From Rhinopithecus roxellana (Eukaryota > Chordata > Mammalia > Primates > Cercopithecidae), in contig NC_044553.1 of the NCBI RefSeq assembly GCF_007565055.1, positions 39,261,916 to 39,325,915 on the forward strand: a stretch of DNA of 64,000 bases, written 5' to 3'. Positions 1 to 10,410 of this stretch are shown piece after piece. Positions within the stretch are counted from its first letter, which is position 1. The number at the start of each line of letters is the position of its first letter. The translations under genes were made by a program, and so were the position numbers. The notes beneath the pieces are model-generated. The model ran no database searches. It worked only from the letters and a program-made list of their open reading frames with translations, and was not told the origin of the DNA.

Positions 1-439
1 CAGTCCTTGTCTTACATGACCCCTCAGCTAAACTGGACAGTTATCATCCCTTCCACCCTAAACACTTTCTTCACCTCACTTCCAGGACTGCAGCCTGGCG
101 GAGAACCTGTACTTGTCAACAGTATTAATGTTATTCTTACCTCCTTAACTCCATCAAGTAAATATTACTTCCGAAACCCAGACTGTAGATTTGATTCCCA
201 CCCTGGCGTTAGTTTTGTACAAAGAAAGGATGTGTTCCCGGGCAGAATACAAATGTTGGCAGTGGGCCACAGGAGTGAGGCTGAGTCATAACCATCAGTA
301 AGACAGCTCAGAAGTCAGGGCCAGCTCATGACAGGTCTGCATGATCAGTAGGAAAGGATGTTCCTGTGATCATCTGAACAGGGGCCCACGGCAGACCCAA
401 GAGAGCTACTTGCTTAGAAGCTGAAATGGGAATATATGA
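1..439. other. Intergenic sequence without recognised feature
   Basis: No splice-flanked exon, repeat family or conserved protein is recognised. A short open frame at the left edge has no recognisable similarity and no coding signature, so it is not called a gene. Confidence 0.4.
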
Positions 440-905
440 TTTTTTTTTTTTTGAGTGTCTCACTCTGTTGCCCAGGCTGGAGTGCTGTGGTGTGCTCATG
501 GCTCACTGCAGCCTCTACCTCCTTGGGCTCAAGTGATCCTTCAACCTCAGACTCCTGAGTAGCTGGGACTACAGGTATGTGCCACGGCACCCAGCTGAAT
601 TTTTTTTTTTTTTTTTTTTTTTTGAGACAGGATCACCTCTGTCACCCAGGTTGGGGTGCGGTGGCACCATCTCAGCTCAGTGCAGCCTCAACTTCCTGAG
701 CTCAAGCAATCCTCCCGCCTCAGCCTCCCAAGTAGTTGGGACCACAGTCATGTGCCACCATGCCCAGCTGATTTTTGTATTTTTGTAAAGATAAGGTTTT
801 ACCATGTTGCCCAGGCTGGTCTCAAATTCCTGAGCTCAAGTGATCCACCTGCCTCGGCCTCCCAAAGTGCTAGGAGTACAGGCATAAGCCACCTCACCCA
901 GCCTG
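440..905 (-). repeat. Alu monomer followed by old (J-like) Alu, minus orientation
   Basis: Two tandem Alu-derived blocks read on the minus strand: a partial monomer at about 440-598 and a dimeric copy at about 600-905. Each is headed on the plus strand by a T-run, the reversed poly(A) tail. The many substitutions suggest the old AluJ class. Confidence 0.85.
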
Positions 906-1529
906 GGAGTGTATAATTAGCACTGGTGCTTGGATTCATTCCATAGGTCCCTTCCTCTATCCCATACCAGACACTGCTAGGCTCTGGGTATACAAATGGA
1001 GTAAGTAGGACACAGTCCCACCCTCAAGGACGTTATGGTTCAGAGGGGGTGACACAAGTCAACAGCCACAGGCTGAGCCATGAATGAGCACACAGTACAG
1101 GATGTTGTGCAGGAGAGGGTCCTCCCAAGGAGGCTTCTAGAATAGCAAGCAGGATTCAGCTGCAAAACGAATGCAGTAGGTAGAAGGGCAGATAGAAGCA
1201 GGGAAGCGATGGAAGAAGGCACAGTGTGTGTTGCGGTAGTTTGTGCATAGCAGGAGATAAGGCCAGAAAGTAGAATAAGGGTGAGGGTTGAGGGGAGGCA
1301 ACTTAGAGGATGGGTCAATAGGGGCAGCAAACCGCCGTGCACACGCATACCTATGTAACAAGCCTGTACAGTCTGCACATGCATCCCATTTTTGTTTTTT
1401 TTTAGAATAAAGAAATAAAAGTTGAATAAAATGCTGATCACATAGGCTCTTGTGAATTAATTTCAGCAATTTGAACTACATCTGAAAGTTGGGGGTCACC
1501 ATTATAGGGCTTAAAATTGGGAAGCTTGA
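906..1529. other. Intergenic stretch, nothing firm
   Basis: The start (about 930-1110) has a faint resemblance to ancient interspersed repeats of the MIR/L2 type. The rest is unclassified. The minus-strand open frames here show no conserved protein. Confidence 0.3.
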
Positions 1530-1843
1530 GCCAGGCGCAGTGGCTCACACCTGTAATCCCAGCCCTTTGGGAGGCCAAGGTAGGTGGATCACCTGAGGTC
1601 AGGAGTTTGAGACCAGCTTGGCCAACATGGTGAAACTCCATCTCTACTAAAAATACAAAGGGTGAGCTGAGCGTGGGGGTGCGCACCTGTAATCCCAGCT
1701 GCTTGGGAGACTGAGGGGAGAGAATCACTTGAACCCAGGAGGTGGAGGTTGCAGTGAGCTGAGATTGCACCACTGCACTCCAGCTTGGGAGACAGAGCGA
1801 GACTCCATCTCAATAAATAAATAAATAAAAATAAAAAATAAAA
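1530..1843 (+). repeat. Alu (S-like), plus orientation
   Basis: Full dimeric Alu beginning with the GGC(C/T)NGGCGC head, with A-rich linker and a terminal tail of AAAT-type repeats (about 1812-1843). Confidence 0.9.
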
Positions 1844-3504
1844 ATGCATGCATAAAGCAATCAGGAATATGTTATGAACTAATGACTAATGCGATTTTGT
1901 GCACCTGTGGGCTATTAAAGATAACAAAGGTCATTACTAAGATCGTTAGTAAGTATTTGAACACCGAGGATACTAGAGGGAGAATGGAAGACATTTTGAT
2001 TAACAGAGAAAAAGAATATGTCCTGGGAATGATCAGGTGCTGGTGGGGAAAAACAGCAAGGAGATGAGGGAGGCAGGTCCAGAAGGACTTCAAAGTTATA
2101 GGGAAAGTACTACTGGGAAAAAACAATCAATGAGTGAAGCAAACAGCATTTACCTGGAAGTCCTAGAAGCCAGAAATGCAGGAAAAACTTGAGAGAAGAT
2201 AACAGTTTTCGTAGTAGACAAATGGTCGTGTATCAGGCCAAAAGTCTCTGATCTCCAAGACTCCAGGACTGCCACCCCTTGAGAACTGCTATTGCAGTGG
2301 ACAGACCTGTGATTTCCAGGCTGATGGGTGATGGTATCTCAGGGTATAAGAATCTGTATCTTGAGAGAATTGAAATTGTCCTAGCAATCAGCCTCGCATC
2401 ACACTAATCATCCTTCCTCTTATAAGCCCAGAATATTTAGCTTGTGGAACAAGCATCCACATGCCAGGAAACAATGACATGATTATCACGTCAGAAAAAT
2501 AACTCCTTCCTGCAGCCATTCACCATTCCCTGACCCTGGCAGGCCTCACCACTGTGCTATCAGCTCAGCGCACTGTTAGGAGATGGGTTCTTGCTGCAGG
2601 ATGAACCCACGTGTGTCTAGAGGGAGTCTAGGCTGAATTATGGTCTGGGCCAGGCTTCCACATCTTCCTCTTCAAATGCTAAAGTGAAAAAGAATGCCAG
2701 AAGAAAAGGTGGCCATCAATAGACCAGCTACTGAGGGAATTCCTGGTAGATACAGAATGTTATCACTACCCTTCATGAACCTAAGCAATTATCGAAGAAA
2801 AAGAAAGTTCAAGTGTTGAAAAAGAAACAGAACTAATGGGAGTTCAAAATAGCCAGTTTAGAATTTACATTAAGTTTCCTTTTATGGCATCCATAACTGA
2901 ATAATAAGTGTAATAGGGAAAAATTGATCATCGGATTTGGGACTGAATTGAGTTTTACTTTCAACAACAAAGCAGAAAAGGAAATCTGAGTCCCAAGTAG
3001 TTTAGGCACAGCCAAATTGTGAGATTTAAGTAATGTCACCAGAACTGTTTCTCCACACCCCATCCCGCCTCCAAATTGTAGACTCTCTCCTGTGCGCTGT
3101 TCTCCACCATGCAGGTTCCCTCCATACTCCAGTGGAAAAGAAGTGTCACAGTGTTTACAGGAACTCTAGCATCAACCCCTGCCAGCTTTGCTCAGGGGTC
3201 GGCTCTCTAGGTCAGATCTGGGTCACAGTCCCGATCTTGGGGTGGAATGAAGTGAGGCGTCAACCCCACCAGAGACACGTGGTCTAAGAACAGAGGATGG
3301 GTAGGTTCCCGCAGGAAAACTGAGCTGTCATCACAAGAGGACGTGGCTTTGGGGAAGGCAGACATCCTCTATAGAGTCCATTCCCAGTAGTGACAGAAGC
3401 CAAAGAGCTGGAAAACATCTAAATAGAACCTATACAGAGAAAACCATAAGAGACCTGAATAAATGGAGCAGGAGTTCATGTTCTTAGAAGGGAAGGCAAT
3501 ATTA
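1844..3504. other. Intergenic unique-looking sequence
   Basis: About 1.6 kb with no Alu, no recognisable exon and no conserved open frame. Divergent ancient repeats cannot be excluded by eye. Confidence 0.35.
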
Positions 3505-3639
3505 GGCCGGGCGTGGTGGCTCACGCCTGTAATTCCAACACTTTGGCGGGTGGATCACTTGAGCTCAGTTGTTTAAGACCAGCCTGGGCAACATGGTGAA
3601 ACTCCATCTCAAAAACAAAACACAACAACAACAAAAAAT
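3505..3639 (+). repeat. Alu left monomer fragment
   Basis: Starts with the standard Alu 5' head and ends early with an AAC-rich tail after roughly one monomer, with a small internal deletion. Confidence 0.75.
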
Positions 3640-3684
3640 AGGGAAGATAATATTGTAAAGATACTATATATTTCCAAATTGATC

Positions 3685-4016
3685 CACTTTCATTCTATCA
3701 CCTAGTCTAGAGTGCCATGGTGTGATCTTGGCTCACTGCAACCTCAACCTCTTGGGCTCAAACAATTCTCCCTCTTTAGCCTCCTCAGTAGCTGGGACTA
3801 CAGGCGTGCACCACCATGCCTGGCTAATTTTTGGGTTTTTGGTCCTCCTTTATTCTGTTTTTTCTTCAGATCAGACTGGCTAATTTAAAAATAGTTTTTC
3901 TAAAGACGGTTTCACTATGTTGCCCAGTCTGGTCTCAAACTCCTGGGCTCAAGTGATCTCACTGCCTTGGCCTCCGAAAGCGCTAAGATTATAGGTGAGA
4001 ACCACCACACTTGGCC
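3685..4016 (-). repeat. Old Alu (J-like), minus orientation, with an internal insertion
   Basis: Both monomers are present in minus orientation, but about 60 bp of non-Alu, T-rich sequence (about 3838-3895) interrupts the linker region. Confidence 0.75.
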
Positions 4017-4027
4017 TGAATGGATTC

Positions 4028-4310
4028 TGTGAGATGGAATCTTGCTGTCACCCAGGCTGGAGTGCAGTGGTGCAATCTTGGCTCACTGCAACTTCCTCCT
4101 CCCAGGTTCAAGCAATTCTCCTTCCTCAGCCTCTGGAGTAGCTGGGATCACAGGCACGTACCACCACGCCTGGCTAATTTTTGTATTTTTAGTAGAGATG
4201 GGGTTCTGCCATGTTGGCCAGGCTGGTCTTGAACTCTTTACCTCAAGTGATCCGCCTGCCTCAGCCCCTCAAAGTGCTGGGATTCCAGGTGTGAGCCACT
4301 GAGCTGGGCC
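4028..4310 (-). repeat. Alu, minus orientation
   Basis: Near-complete dimeric Alu immediately beside the preceding Alu. The T-run is lost. Confidence 0.85.
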
Positions 4311-4724
4311 TCAAAGGGATTTTTTATAAGCTGATTTTTTAAAAATTCACCTTACACTACTAAAAGAGCCAAGGATTTTTCTGAAGAACAGAGGAAGGGA
4401 TTAGACTTATCCCATCAGATATTCAAATATACTGGGAACACATAGCAGTTGAGACAGTGCTATTAGTAGATGAAAAGATGTCAACAGAACCTAATAGAGC
4501 ATGTATTCAAATCAGCAGGGGAAAAAAGGACTGTCTGTGAATAATGCTGAAATATCCACCCCAGCTCTTCAAGAGATGAGCCCTACTTCATATTACACTA
4601 AAAGAAATTTAGAATGGATTAGTGACGAAGGACATAGTATACTTTTTATACTCTTGGGATAAGGAGCTTCCTTAAGGAGGCCCCAAACCCTGAAGCCATA
4701 AAGGCAAACATTTAGAATAGATCT

Positions 4725-5017
4725 GGCCAGGCATGTGGCTCACGCCTGTATCCCAGCACTTTGGGAGGCTGAGGCGGTTGGATCACTTGAGGTCAGGAGT
4801 TTGAGACCAGCTTGGCCAACGTGGTGAAATCCCGTCTCTACTAAAAATACAAAAATTAGCTGGGCACAGCGATGGGCGCCTGTAATCCCAACTACTCAGG
4901 AGGCTGAGGCACAAGAACCACTTGAACCTGGGAGGCCGAGATTGCAGTGAGCCAAGCAAGATCTTGCCACTGCACTCCAGCCTGGGCAACAGAGCAAGTA
5001 AAAAACAAACAAAAAAC
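4725..5017 (+). repeat. Alu, plus orientation
   Basis: Dimeric Alu with A-rich tail broken by C residues (about 5000-5017). The interval 4311-4724 before it holds nothing recognised. Confidence 0.85.
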
Positions 5018-5684
5018 CCCACCACCACCAAGAGTGAAGAACTAAGCACTCTCATGCCCTGATGTAAGTTTCGACTGGTCGAGCCTATTTTGAGTAATAA
5101 CTTGGGAGTAGCCAAATTTTAATACACATCCACTGGGACTAGATTCTCTATATTCTCATTCTAGGATTCTTTTACCAATGTGATTGTGTATGTGTGCAAG
5201 GCTATTCACAAAAAAATTCCATGTGATGTTTCCAGTCGCCCCAAAAAGGAGAAACACCCTGAAATACACAGCAGTGAAAAGGTAATTAAATCAGAATATC
5301 CTGTGATAACGAAGAGCGCACTGCAACAGTTCAAACAGTGAGGCAGAGCTGCATGTTCTGGAGAGAAAGCACTCATAAGATTAAGTCAAAAGAGCAGGTC
5401 CAGTTAAGTTTTATAAAATGCAAGTATAATAACGGGCGGGAAGGTGTGCAGGGAATCACGCTGTTAATCACCTTGCAGGTGGGTGATAGTTTGCAGAATG
5501 GAAGGGGGAGAGGAGGGAGGGACTTTGAACTTGTGCGTTAAGTGTTGAGAAAAAAAAAAATCAAGCATTGTTAAATGTATATTTAAGGAGACAATAAAAA
5601 CAAGTTATCATCAATTCTACTTACTCCTAAGAACGAGAGCTTATTGAATCAGGAAAGACAACTAAGTTTTTTTAAAGATACAAA
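5018..5684. other. Sequence 3' of BCL2L10
   Basis: AT-rich single-copy-looking DNA downstream of the BCL2L10 transcript. No feature is recognised. Confidence 0.3.
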
Positions 5685-5715
5685 TTTATTAAAACTTTGA
5701 AGTTAACCATTTATT
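5685..5715 (-). terminator. Candidate BCL2L10 poly(A) signals
   Basis: Two TTTATT hexamers on the plus strand (5685-5690 and 5710-5715) read AATAAA on the minus strand, about 540 nt after the BCL2L10 stop codon. They are the first canonical signals in an otherwise Alu-free 3' flank, which would fit a 3'UTR of about 0.55 kb. Which one is used cannot be told from sequence alone. Confidence 0.4.
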
Positions 5716-6251
5716 GAAGAAATTAATATGTTAACTATAAAAACCTAGAAGTCCCAGGAATTAGATTTCAAAGGATTTGGTTTCAAAGAATTCCTTATAA
5801 GTGATTTTAACATTACATTCCTTGTTAAATTGGGACTTTTTCTGCTTTGGGGATTATTTTGCCCCAGCTGTGGCCATGATTAAAATTAGTCAGCAGCACA
5901 TGAAGTTGTGGAGAGATGAGAGGTTCGCATTCTTATCTGAGTTTTAGCAAATAGCACTGTATTTCCCCATTTAATGGAATGAGGTTTCTTCTGCGATTCT
6001 TTGGCATAATGAGGCACTGGACTCCCATGTCTTTCACTCAGGGAAGAGACATTTGCATTCTTGTCCTCATACCTGAGTACTTGTCACAAGTTAAAACACC
6101 GGCCACATCAGCACCTCAGGACTCCTTGTACGCATTCAGGTAAAAACGTCTGCGGTGGGGGAAGGTGCTTTCCCTCAGTTCTTGTTCTCACACCTCTGTC
6201 ATTTAGTTGGTCACAGTTGGGCAGGTAGAAGTGGGTTAAAAATTTTAAAAC

Positions 6252-6377
6252 TCATAATAATCGTGTCCAGAGGTAACCGAAGGCTGTTGTTAACAAGCAT
6301 GCCAGGAAAGCCTGGATCAGCAGTTTTCTCCAAAAAGCCAGCGGAAAGGGGGTCCTGAAGAAGTGACAAAAGCCATC
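6252..6377 (-). CDS. BCL2L10: BCL2L10 coding exon 2 (C-terminal BH2 part and membrane anchor)
   Basis: The minus-strand exon is preceded by a TAG acceptor (6378-6379) and opens in phase 0 right after the Trp that ends exon 1. It encodes 41 residues, beginning DGFCHFF (the second half of BH2) and continuing through a basic patch (FWRK) into a hydrophobic segment (about residues 173-191, IQAFLACLLTTAFGYLW) that is the predicted tail anchor for mitochondrial/ER membranes. It ends TRLL and TGA at 6252-6254. Interrupting BH2 with an intron after a Trp codon is typical of the BCL2 family. The exon is too short and too AT-rich to stand out as an open frame; it was found by searching for the expected BCL2L10 C-terminus. 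Confidence 0.95.
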   Translation of the reverse strand, partial: DGFCHFFRTPFPLAFWRKLLIQAFLACLLTTAFGYLWTRLL

Positions 6378-6844
6378 CTACAGCAGGGAGAGAGAAAAGT
6401 TAGATTGCCTCACGATGCTGAGAACCTCACTCAAAACACGCAGGAACTTCCCGATTAAACAGCAAAGTAAGGTTTGGATTGAGAGAGTAAAAGGAAAGGA
6501 GATTCTGACCGATACACGTCCAGCAATAAGGAGGCCCTGAGGAGTGAGGATTGGTAAGTCTAAGAGGGTGAACAGAAGCAACCACTTAACTTTGTCACTT
6601 GGTGCAGGAACACTCATATCTTGACTCAAAACCAGGAGGAAGTTAGCTTATTATGCTCTTTTCTGAGCAGAGAAGAGATGCCCTTTGGGAAACTGTCAAG
6701 TCACTAGATTGAAAAGTTATCACCTGAGACTACAGCAAGCACCAACCCCATTTAGGAAGGGAATTGAACTCCAGGCTGTGGCATTTTAACTGCAATGGGC
6801 AGAGACAAGGCTGAACTATGTTTACCCAATTTGAGAATTTCAGC

Positions 6845-7135
6845 TTTTTTTGAGAGAGAGAGTTTCGCTCTTGGTGCCCGGGCTGAAGTGCAGTAGCAAG
6901 ATCTCAACTCACTGCCATCTCCATCTCCTGGGTTCAAGCAATTCTCCTAGCTCAGCATCTGGAGTAGCTGGGATTATATGCGACCGTCAACATGCTTGGC
7001 TAATTTTGCATTTTTAGTACAGAGGGGGTTTCACCACGTTGGTCAGGCTAGTCTTGAACTCCTGGCCTCAGGTGATCCACCCGCCTTGGCCTCCCAAAGT
7101 GCTGGGATTACAGGCGCGAGTCACTGCCCCCAGCC
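6845..7135 (-). repeat. Alu, minus orientation, in BCL2L10 intron
   Basis: Dimeric Alu with a short reversed tail. Sense orientation relative to BCL2L10. Confidence 0.85.
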
Positions 7136-7460
7136 AAGAATTTCAGTTTTTTAGTGTTAAGAGATTATTCTTGAGTCAACAGTGATTAGCCAAAAACAAA
7201 CAAACAAAAGCCTTCAATGGGCCCCTTTCCAATTCTAATCTCTTCAGGACAGACAGCCCCGAGGAGCCAGATGCCATGTTGAGACAGGGCTCAGGTGAGG
7301 CCCTTAGGCACGCAGCTGAAGGGAGTTCACCTGCCCAGAGGGTTGAAGACCAACACTAACATTATTAACAAGGCAGGAGTTCATGCTAACACCTCCCACT
7401 CCCTTTCCCTTTCCCTTCTCAGATAGAACCCAACTTGTCACTACAGAAGGTCTAAATGGG

Positions 7461-7763
7461 GGCCGGGCAAGGTGGCTCACGCCTGTAATCCCAGCACTTT
7501 GGGAGGCTGAGGCAGGTGGATCACGAAGTCAAGAGATCGAGACCATCCTGGCCAACATGGTGAAAGCCCATCTCTACTAAAACACACACACACACGTTAG
7601 CCAGGTGAGGTGGCAGGCCCCTGTAGTCCCAGCTACTCGGAAGGCTGAGACGGGAGAATCGCTTTAACCCGGGAGGCAGAGGTTGCAGTGAGCCAGGATC
7701 CACCACTGCACTCCAGCCTGGCCACAGAGCAAGACTCTGTCTCAAAGAAAAAAACAAAAAAAA
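7461..7763 (+). repeat. Alu (Y/S-like) with target-site duplication
   Basis: Full dimer starting GGCCGGGC, with a CA-repeat (about 7582-7595) in the A-rich linker. It is flanked by a 10-bp duplication GTCTAAATGG (7450-7459 and 7764-7773), so the insertion borders are intact. Confidence 0.92.
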
Positions 7764-8610
7764 GTCTAAATGGAAACTACCCGCAGGAGGCTACATTTCG
7801 GATCAAAAAACTTGCCGGTTTTAATAGTCTGGCTATAGGTGTCCGATAACATGGGCCAGTCATTGAATCAACTGCCAATAAGGTGGTGGGGAAAGAAATG
7901 GGGTCTAGCTCAGAGCCCCAGAGGCATGCGGTGGGCTCACCACCAGGTGGCTTTCCTTGATCATCAGCTGCAGGTCAAGGACCTGTCACTCTAACCTTGA
8001 CCAGAGATGAAGGCCTGCAGCTGAAAGCCAGGGGCCCAGAAACATCCTCACTGAGGGCTGGGTGCAGCGGATTAGAAGTTAAGGAACCTCGGGGTCACCG
8101 CCACCACTGGGCGACCACCACACTCCACAACCTCTCTGGACAGGCTGAGAGGCGTGGGGGTTGTGATCAATGGGTCCGAGTCTCTACAAAGGCAAATTTA
8201 GTAGGCAGAGGAGAAAAACACCCCACCTGGCCCGGGCCCCGCCACTGCCGACGTCATTGGCTGGGGATTTTTATAGGAGCAAAGCGTTCAGAGCTAACGT
8301 GGGTGCCCCCTAAAAGCCCCCGAAGGCTAAGGCCAGGGCAAGGTCCAAGTGAGCAAACCTAAGCCTGAGCAGCTGCTTCGGAACTGTTCAGAGCCGTCTA
8401 ACAAGGCCGATTTCTGCCGGCCTTTCTGCCAGGGGAGGAGAAGCCCCAGACTTCACACCGAACGTTCCAGTCCCGCTGAAACGAGCCTTTCTGCTTTCAA
8501 GAAACCTGGTTCCAGGGGGCTGGCGCGGTGGGTTCCTCATCGTGCCGGCCTCGTGGGCGCTTCCCGGATGCCCGTCCCGCCCCGCGTCCCGGTGTCCGCC
8601 GCGTGCTCAC

Positions 8611-9069
8611 CCAGCCGCCCTGAGCCTGAAGCCAGGCGCGGTGCTGCCCCGTGAGCCGCGAGCTCAGCAAGGCCACCAGGCGCTGGCAGTCCCGGGCGAC
8701 GTCGCCCTCCTGCTCCTTCAGCCGCGGCTGGAAGCTCCGCTTCTTCCACCAGGCTGTCACCAGCGGCTCTCTCTCCAGCAGCGTCCCCGCGAAGGTCACC
8801 AGCGACACCACCCTGCCCCAGGTGGGGCCGGGGCTGTCGGAGAGCACGGCCTCCGCCATCAGCGCCACCAGCTCGACGCGGTTCCCGGGGTAGCCGAGGT
8901 AGGCAGAGAAGAAGGACCGGTGGAGCTGCCGTAACCTGGCCGCCGCGGAGCGCAGCACGGCGGCCTCGGGCGTGGACGGCCTCGGCTCGGGGGTGCCGGG
9001 TTCCCGGGCGCAGCACCCCAGATAGTCGGCCAGCAACCGCTCGGTGCGCTCGCGCAACGGGTCAGCCAT
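8611..9069 (-). CDS. BCL2L10: BCL2L10 coding exon 1 (Bcl-B / Diva / NRH), BCL2-family apoptosis regulator
   Basis: Encodes residues 1-153 of a 194-residue protein; the human protein is the same length from this Met. BCL2L10 is a multi-BH-domain BCL2-family member that restrains BAX-type apoptosis and is prominent in oocytes. Seen here: an N-terminal BH4-like helix after MADPLRERTE; the BH1 block with TWGRVV at about residues 83-88; WLQAQGGW at the exon end, which begins BH2. The donor GTGAGC follows Trp-153. The start was chosen by family alignment, although the frame stays open upstream (to 9252). The exon GC content is far above its intron's. The large plus-strand open frames over this exon (8349-8934) are antisense shadows. 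No frameshift or stop interrupts the gene. Confidence 0.96.
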
Positions 9070-9149
9070 GGTCGGGCCTCTGCTGAGGGCCCTGGGCCTT
9101 CGCTGGTTTTCTTGGCCCGGCCGCGCCTCCCCCAGGGAAGGGCTGCCGT

Positions 9150-9188
9150 GCCCCGCCCCGGCCCCCGGCCCCCGGCCCCCGGCCCCAG
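9150..9188 (-). repeat. GGGGGCC heptamer tract in the BCL2L10 leader/promoter
   Basis: A C-rich plus-strand tract with about four direct copies of a 7-bp unit (CCCCCGG), reading G-rich on the BCL2L10 sense strand, about 80 nt upstream of the ATG. The G-runs have the spacing needed for a G-quadruplex. Confidence 0.75.
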
Positions 9189-9310
9189 GTTTTTCAGGAT
9201 TGAGAGAGGAGCCTTTGATGGGCATCCTACCTGCACCTGTTACAGTCCCCAAGGCAAGGCCTGCCGGTGCGCATGTGTTCCTGTAGCAATCAGGCGCACT
9301 GTGAGACTCT

Positions 9311-9780
9311 GGCGTTATTTAGCTCCAGGTCTGGGGACTAAGAACCTGAGGGGACAGTCTGGGAAGCTGGGCTGGGCTTCAGCCTCCTCTTAAGGAGCGC
9401 TTGGCAAAGGCTACACATGGCCCCTCACAGACCGCTCCCTTGGGCATTATCTGCATCTCTAGATTGGAAAGCACCCAGGTCTGTGTTGGGGATTCCTTTC
9501 TTTGGGTCCGGCACACGTGGCAGGAAAAGGGCGAATTATTCTGGGGGCTGCTAGAGGGCCAATATTGGCTGTATTCATTCATATTTAGTAAGAGCCTTTG
9601 TGGTGCTAGGCCTCCCCCCTTAGCACTGAAGATACAATGGAGAACAAGACATGTGGTTCCTGACCTCAAGGACTCTACAGTTTAGTGATGGCAAACAAAA
9701 GGGCCGTCCCTGTACAGTTTAATTCTGACTAGAAGTTGAAGGAATATTCAGTACTAGGGCAGCAGCTGTTTCTTATACTA
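9311..9780. other. Upstream flank of BCL2L10
   Basis: Unclassified sequence; about 9570-9690 faintly resembles an ancient MIR/MER-type repeat. No gene seen. Confidence 0.3.
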
Positions 9781-9879
9781 TCACTCTGATACTGCCTGAA
9801 GTTCTCTTTACTTTTTATTGGCCAATCCCTAATTACTGCAGTCCCCTGATATAGCTAATATTTATATTACAACTTTCTC

Positions 9880-10050
9880 AGTTCATATGACTCCATGGCT
9901 TCTTTCTCCTGATTGGATCCAAACTGATGCAGAATGGATACTAGCAGTGATATTTCTGGGGGTTCAGGGGTCTGGAGCATGTTGAAATAGCCCTCCCAGG
10001 GTGAAAGATGAGTTGCTGCATCTTGCATCACTACAAAAGAGGCACAGCAC
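9880..10050 (+). mobile_element. ERVL-like internal fragment, left piece
   Basis: The conceptual plus-strand translation shows residual similarity to the pol region of class III (ERVL) endogenous retroviruses, and appears to join the piece that resumes at 10.41 kb after an LTR insertion. Many stops and shifts; no open frame. Confidence 0.4.
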
Positions 10051-10054
10051 TTGG

Positions 10055-10410
10055 TAACTGTCTTATTCTGTCCAGGCTGCTATAGCAGAATGCCATAGAC
10101 TGGGAGGCTTATAAATAAAGGCATTTATTTCTCACAGTTTTGATGGCTAAAAAGTCCAAGATTGAGGCCCTGGCAGGTTCTTTGCCTTGTAAGGACCTGC
10201 TTCCTTGTTCACAGATAGCAGGCTTCTTGCTGTGTCCTCACATTGCAGCAGGTGTGAAGGAGCTTTCTGGGGTCTCTTTTATAAGGACAATAATCTCATT
10301 CATGAGGGCTCCGCCTTCGTGATCTAATACCTCTCAAAGGCGCCATCTCCGAATACCATCACACTGGGGGCTAGGATTTCAATATACGAATTTTTGGGGG
10401 ACACAGTGAG
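10055..10410 (-). mobile_element. MaLR-type LTR (MST/MLT1 class), minus orientation
   Basis: The pattern, a start near AACTG, a 'GCTGCTATAGCAGAATGCCATAGACTGG' type head and an end in TTTTTGGGGGACACA, resembles the reverse complement of MaLR solo LTRs. It lies between two parts of an ERVL relic. The subfamily needs a library search. Confidence 0.5.

Larger units (their letters stand above)
6378..8610 (-). other. BCL2L10: BCL2L10 intron
   Basis: A 2.2-kb GT-AG intron. The donor GTGAGC follows the exon 1 Trp codon (intron starts at 8610) and the acceptor is TAG at 6378-6380. It carries two Alus (6845-7135 minus, 7461-7763 plus). The rest, including a GC-rich portion toward exon 1 at 8.0-8.6 kb, has no recognised feature. 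Confidence 0.9.
8450..9310. promoter_or_regulatory. CpG-rich island over BCL2L10 exon 1 and promoter
   Basis: CpG dinucleotides are dense from about 8.5 to 9.3 kb, in contrast to the CpG-poor surroundings. The island spans BCL2L10 coding exon 1, its leader and the presumed start region. I see no TATA box just upstream of the ATG. The transcription start is not identifiable by eye. Confidence 0.75.

Noticed and set aside
8349..8934. Plus-strand open frames over BCL2L10 exon 1
   Set aside because: Antisense shadows of a GC-rich coding exon; no recognisable protein, and the minus strand has clear BCL2-family motifs.
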